From positions 309,060 to 373,059 of the forward strand of contig JANLFY010000001.1 of the NCBI GenBank assembly GCA_024653485.1: 64,000 bases of DNA. The letters are read 5' to 3'. Source of the stretch: Bacillota bacterium. Its GTDB lineage: Bacteria > Bacillota > SHA-98 > UBA4971. The translations under genes and the position numbers were made by a program. How positions within the stretch are numbered: the stretch's first letter is position 1; each line of letters starts with the position of its first letter. Shown one piece after another: positions 61,665 through 64,000 of the stretch. The notes beneath the pieces were generated by a model. It saw nothing but the letters and a program-made list of their open reading frames with translations. It did not search any database and was not told the DNA's origin.

Positions 61665-62669
61665 ATGCTGGCGCGGGAGTCGCTTAGGCCGACGTCGCAA
61701 GTGGCGGAGGATCTTCGAGAAATCGCCCGGGGCCTTCTCGAGACGGGAGACGTTGATGTCTTCATCGGGTATGAGGAGGGGTCCCTCCCGCTGCGGACGA
61801 CTCCGGCTTTCGTGACGAGGGCGGACGATGTGTCGCGTCTTGTATGGGGCCACGCGTGCGAAAACAACCTCGCGGTGTACCTGCCCAAGTTCGAGGGCAA
61901 GGTGGGCGTGGTCTTGAAAGGGTGCGACGCGCGCACGCTGGTGAACCTCATTGTTGAGAAGCAAGTGCGCCGTGACCGTGTGAAGATAGTGGGCGTCCCG
62001 TGCGGGGGCGTTATCGACCGCCGCAAGCTGGCCGCAAGATTGGCTGCGGCCGCCGGTGGTGGCAGAACCGCCCGCGCCGCGTCGGAGACCGAGGACGGTG
62101 TCATCCTTGCGCGGGGCGACGGGTTCGAGGCAACCGTACCAGTAGAAGAGGTCCTCTCGCCGTCCTGCACGACTTGTACCCATCCCGTGCCGGTGGTGTA
62201 CGACTTTCTGGCGGGCGACGAAAGGTGGGCGCGGCAAGTGTGCCCGAAAGAGCAAGCGTACGATGACGTGGACGCTTTCATGGGCCGCGGCGCGGACGAG
62301 CGCTTCACGCACTTCTCCAAGGAGATAGAGCGATGCATCGAGTGCTTCGCGTGCAGACAGGCTTGCCCGCTCTGTTACTGCCCCGAGTGTTTCGTCGACC
62401 GCGAGACCCCGAGATGGGTGGGTAGGTGGCGTGACCTGTCGGACAGGATGGTATTCCACCTTGGCCGCGCGCTGCACACGGCGGGCCGCTGCGTGGATTG
62501 CGGCGCCTGCAGGAGGGCGTGTCCGGCGGGCATCGACTTGCGCCTTCTCACGAGGAGAATGGAGAGGGACGCGCTGGAGTTCTTCGGGTACGAGTCAGGC
62601 GCCGACCTCGAGGCGGTACCCTTGTTGGCCACGTATCGGCGCGACGATCCCGATGACTTCATCTTGTGA
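61665..62669 (+). CDS. Fe-S oxidoreductase, FrhB/FdhB-like, probable Hdr-donor subunit
   Basis: A 334-residue protein. The N-terminal half resembles the FrhB/FdhB beta-subunit fold (LVWGHACENNLAVYLPKFEG, VVLKGCDARTLVNLIVEKQV, VGVPCGGVIDRRKL). The C-terminal half has two ferredoxin-type motifs, CIECFACRQACPLCYCPECF and CVDCGACRRACP. Such subunits pass electrons from NAD(P)H, formate or F420H2 oxidation to MvhD. The gene starts on the base after the previous stop. With its neighbour it looks like the Flx-type subunits found beside hdrABC in anaerobes; which letter it should bear cannot be decided by eye. Confidence 0.82.
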   Translation: MLARESLRPTSQVAEDLREIARGLLETGDVDVFIGYEEGSLPLRTTPAFVTRADDVSRLVWGHACENNLAVYLPKFEGKVGVVLKGCDARTLVNLIVEKQVRRDRVKIVGVPCGGVIDRRKLAARLAAAAGGGRTARAASETEDGVILARGDGFEATVPVEEVLSPSCTTCTHPVPVVYDFLAGDERWARQVCPKEQAYDDVDAFMGRGADERFTHFSKEIERCIECFACRQACPLCYCPECFVDRETPRWVGRWRDLSDRMVFHLGRALHTAGRCVDCGACRRACPAGIDLRLLTRRMERDALEFFGYESGADLEAVPLLATYRRDDPDDFIL

Positions 62670-62793
62670 GCGAGGCTCAAGAACCTTTCGACACCGCGAT
62701 CGGGCGGCGGATCGTTCGGTAGCGGGCACAGGTTCCCCCTGCGGTCGGTTGCGGCACGGAGCGGGAGAGCTATTCTGGCAGCCCCGAGGTGAA

Positions 62794-63882
62794 ATGGGCG
62801 TGGGAGAGCGCGGATCCAAAAGGGCCCTTGTGATGAGAAAACGGGATTTCGGCGCTTTCGTGAACCATCTCGCGGCCTCTTGCGAGCTCTTCGTGCCGCT
62901 CGATGTCGGCGGGATGACTCTCTTCTCCGCAATAGACTCAAGTGACACCTGCAATGGCCTGGGCCTCGAGAACACGACGGCCCTCCCGAAAAGGCCCTTG
63001 AAAGAGCTGTTCTTTCCGCAAGAGGAGGTCCTCTTCGCGTTCGACGCGGGCGGCGGAATCGAGACGACAGAGGACACAAGCGCGCAACCCGGGGGTGGCG
63101 TGTCCCCATCGGGCGTCGTCAGGGTTGCTTTGGGCGTGAGGCCGTGTGATGCACGGAGCCTGACCATCCTCGACCTAGTGTTTGACGCAGCTGACTACAA
63201 GGATCCGTACTACGTCAGCCGCCGCCGGCGGACGGCGTTAGTGACGTTCGCATGCTCCGAGCCTGGCATGGCATGTTTTTGCACTTCCGTGGGGGGAGGC
63301 CCGTTCGACGAGACTGGCTCGGACGTCGTTTGCGCGGACGGAGGCGAGGAGTACGTGATGTGGCCGCTATCAGCGGCGGGCGAGGGTCTCCTCGAGGGAT
63401 TCGCGGCGTTGCGCGAGGCGGGCGAAGAGGAACTGGAAGCCGTGCGTAAAGCGCGAGCGGCGGCGGAAGCTCGACTCGCCGGCAACAGCGTGCCCGTTGA
63501 AAAAGCTGTGTCTAAGCTCGGAGGCGCGTTCGACCGCCCGGAGTGGGACGACGTGCACCGGAAGTGTCTGGGCTGTGCGGCGTGCACCTACCTTTGCCCG
63601 ACTTGCCACTGCTTCGACATAGGCGACGAGGCCACGAGAACGGGCGGGGAAAGGGTGCGCAACTGGGATTCGTGCATGTTCCCCCTCTTCACGCTGCACG
63701 CCTCCGGCCACAACCCTCGGCCGTCCCGCAAGGAGAGGTTCAGGCAGAGAATCATGCACAAGTTCAATTACTTTGTAGAGAACCATGGGACGGCGGCGTG
63801 CGTGGGGTGTGGTCGTTGCGTCGAGAACTGCCCGGTCAATTTGGACGTGCGCAAGGTCCTGGAGGTCTTCGCCGCGTTGTGA
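62794..63882 (+). CDS. 4Fe-4S dicluster protein, AsrA/FlxB-like, probable Hdr-donor subunit
   Basis: A 362-residue protein with the look of anaerobic-sulfite-reductase A / hydrogenase beta-type subunits: FGAFVNHLAASCELFVPLDV at the start, VALGVRPCDARSLTILDLVF, and ACSEPGMACFCTSVGGGPF. At the end are two 4Fe-4S motifs, CLGCAACTYLCPTCHCF and CVGCGRCVENCP. In known FlxABCD-HdrABC clusters a similar subunit lies beside an FNR-like NAD(P)-binding FlxA. None is in the window, but the contig ends 118 bp later. ATG 62794 follows GAGGTGA; ATG 62833 is also possible. 124 bp separate it from the preceding gene. Confidence 0.82.
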   Translation: MGVGERGSKRALVMRKRDFGAFVNHLAASCELFVPLDVGGMTLFSAIDSSDTCNGLGLENTTALPKRPLKELFFPQEEVLFAFDAGGGIETTEDTSAQPGGGVSPSGVVRVALGVRPCDARSLTILDLVFDAADYKDPYYVSRRRRTALVTFACSEPGMACFCTSVGGGPFDETGSDVVCADGGEEYVMWPLSAAGEGLLEGFAALREAGEEELEAVRKARAAAEARLAGNSVPVEKAVSKLGGAFDRPEWDDVHRKCLGCAACTYLCPTCHCFDIGDEATRTGGERVRNWDSCMFPLFTLHASGHNPRPSRKERFRQRIMHKFNYFVENHGTAACVGCGRCVENCPVNLDVRKVLEVFAAL

Positions 63883-63929
63883 GAACGCGCTGCGGGGACG
63901 AACTCGATTTCGCCAAGGCGCGCCGCCCA

Positions 63930-63947
63930 GCCGGACGCGCCGGACGC
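63930..63947. repeat. 9-nt tandem duplication
   Basis: GCCGGACGC occurs twice head to tail shortly after the last gene. Confidence 0.6.
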
Positions 63948-63978
63948 CCGCGCGTTTGATGGTCGGGTGGGCGGACAC

Positions 63979-64000
63979 GGGGGGGGGGGGGGGGGGGGGG
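63979..64000. other. Terminal run of 22 G residues, probable assembly artefact
   Basis: The window ends in 22 successive Gs. Such runs at a contig end are typical of no-signal base calls in two-colour sequencing. Genomic poly-G of this length is very rare in bacteria. Confidence 0.75.

Noticed and set aside
1..64000. Insertion sequences, prophage or integrase genes.
   Set aside because: No transposase, integrase, recombinase or att-like repeats were recognised; the window looks like stable core chromosome.

Overview
This window is GC-rich bacterial chromosome, densely coding and mostly on the + strand. It reads as a contig from an anaerobic, spore-forming, high-GC member of the Bacillota (Clostridia/Limnochordia-like). 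The order dnaE - small protein - accD - accA - pfkA - pyk is the classical Bacillota arrangement. A SpoIIP-type amidase points to endospores. Pyruvate formate-lyase with its activase, and a large heterodisulfide-reductase-like (Hdr) cluster, point to strict anaerobiosis. Start codons are often GTG, and Shine-Dalgarno sequences are strong. The genus cannot be named from the sequence alone.

Layout. 1-3.8 kb: end of a DRG/Obg-like GTPase with a TGS domain, a penicillin-recognising-type serine hydrolase, a PIG-L (CE14) deacetylase and an overlapping GH4 glycosidase. 4.1-10.3 kb: a complete Dpp/Opp-type ABC transporter (two ATPases, binding protein, long hairpin, two permeases). 10.3-12.2 kb: small accessory genes (a membrane-anchored unknown, DUF1657, DUF2148). 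12.4-18.1 kb: galT, glgA, pflB and pflA. 18.2-21.5 kb: an Lrp/AsnC regulator with palindromes upstream, and a TrpXYZ-like ABC transporter closed by a 14-bp bidirectional hairpin. 21.7-24.4 kb (minus strand): a D-Ala-D-Ala-ligase-like ATP-grasp enzyme and an M28 peptidase. 24.5-31.0 kb: queT, a tautomerase, a flavin reductase, an aminotransferase, a TPR protein, an MTA/SAH deaminase, lemA and htpX. 31.2-33.2 kb: spoIIP and a CBM25/53-like small protein. 33.4-35.35 kb: gltX with a consensus promoter, then tRNA-Gln(CTG) and tRNA-Glu(CTC). 35.6-40.5 kb: DUF1614, a second CBM25-like protein, an M29-like aminopeptidase, an M3-like peptidase and a PPOX-fold protein. 40.6-51.3 kb: dnaE-accDA-pfkA-pyk, extended by fba and a second phosphofructokinase of the pyrophosphate type. 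51.4-52.6 kb: a DedA/VTT-like membrane protein and a macrodomain protein. 52.9-63.9 kb: the Hdr cluster (GcvH-like lipoyl protein, HdrC, HdrB, HdrA, MvhD with an HTH tail, a fused double HdrA, a second MvhD and two Fe-S oxidoreductase subunits). The window ends in a 22-G run that looks like an assembly artefact.

How the genes work together. Sugars reach glycolysis through galT/GH4-type enzymes and are stored as glycogen by glgA. They are broken down by an operon that carries both ATP- and PPi-dependent phosphofructokinases plus aldolase and pyruvate kinase. Pyruvate is split by PFL or carboxylated-acetyl units feed fatty acids through AccDA. The Hdr cluster would move electrons between NAD(P)H or another donor, ferredoxin and a disulfide or lipoyl acceptor by flavin-based bifurcation. 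The lipoyl H-like protein is the most unusual partner and the best candidate for a little-described system here.

At least a dozen gene junctions carry a two- or three-copy perfect or near-perfect tandem duplication of 9-17 nt. This is far more than chance predicts and is a second pattern worth following.
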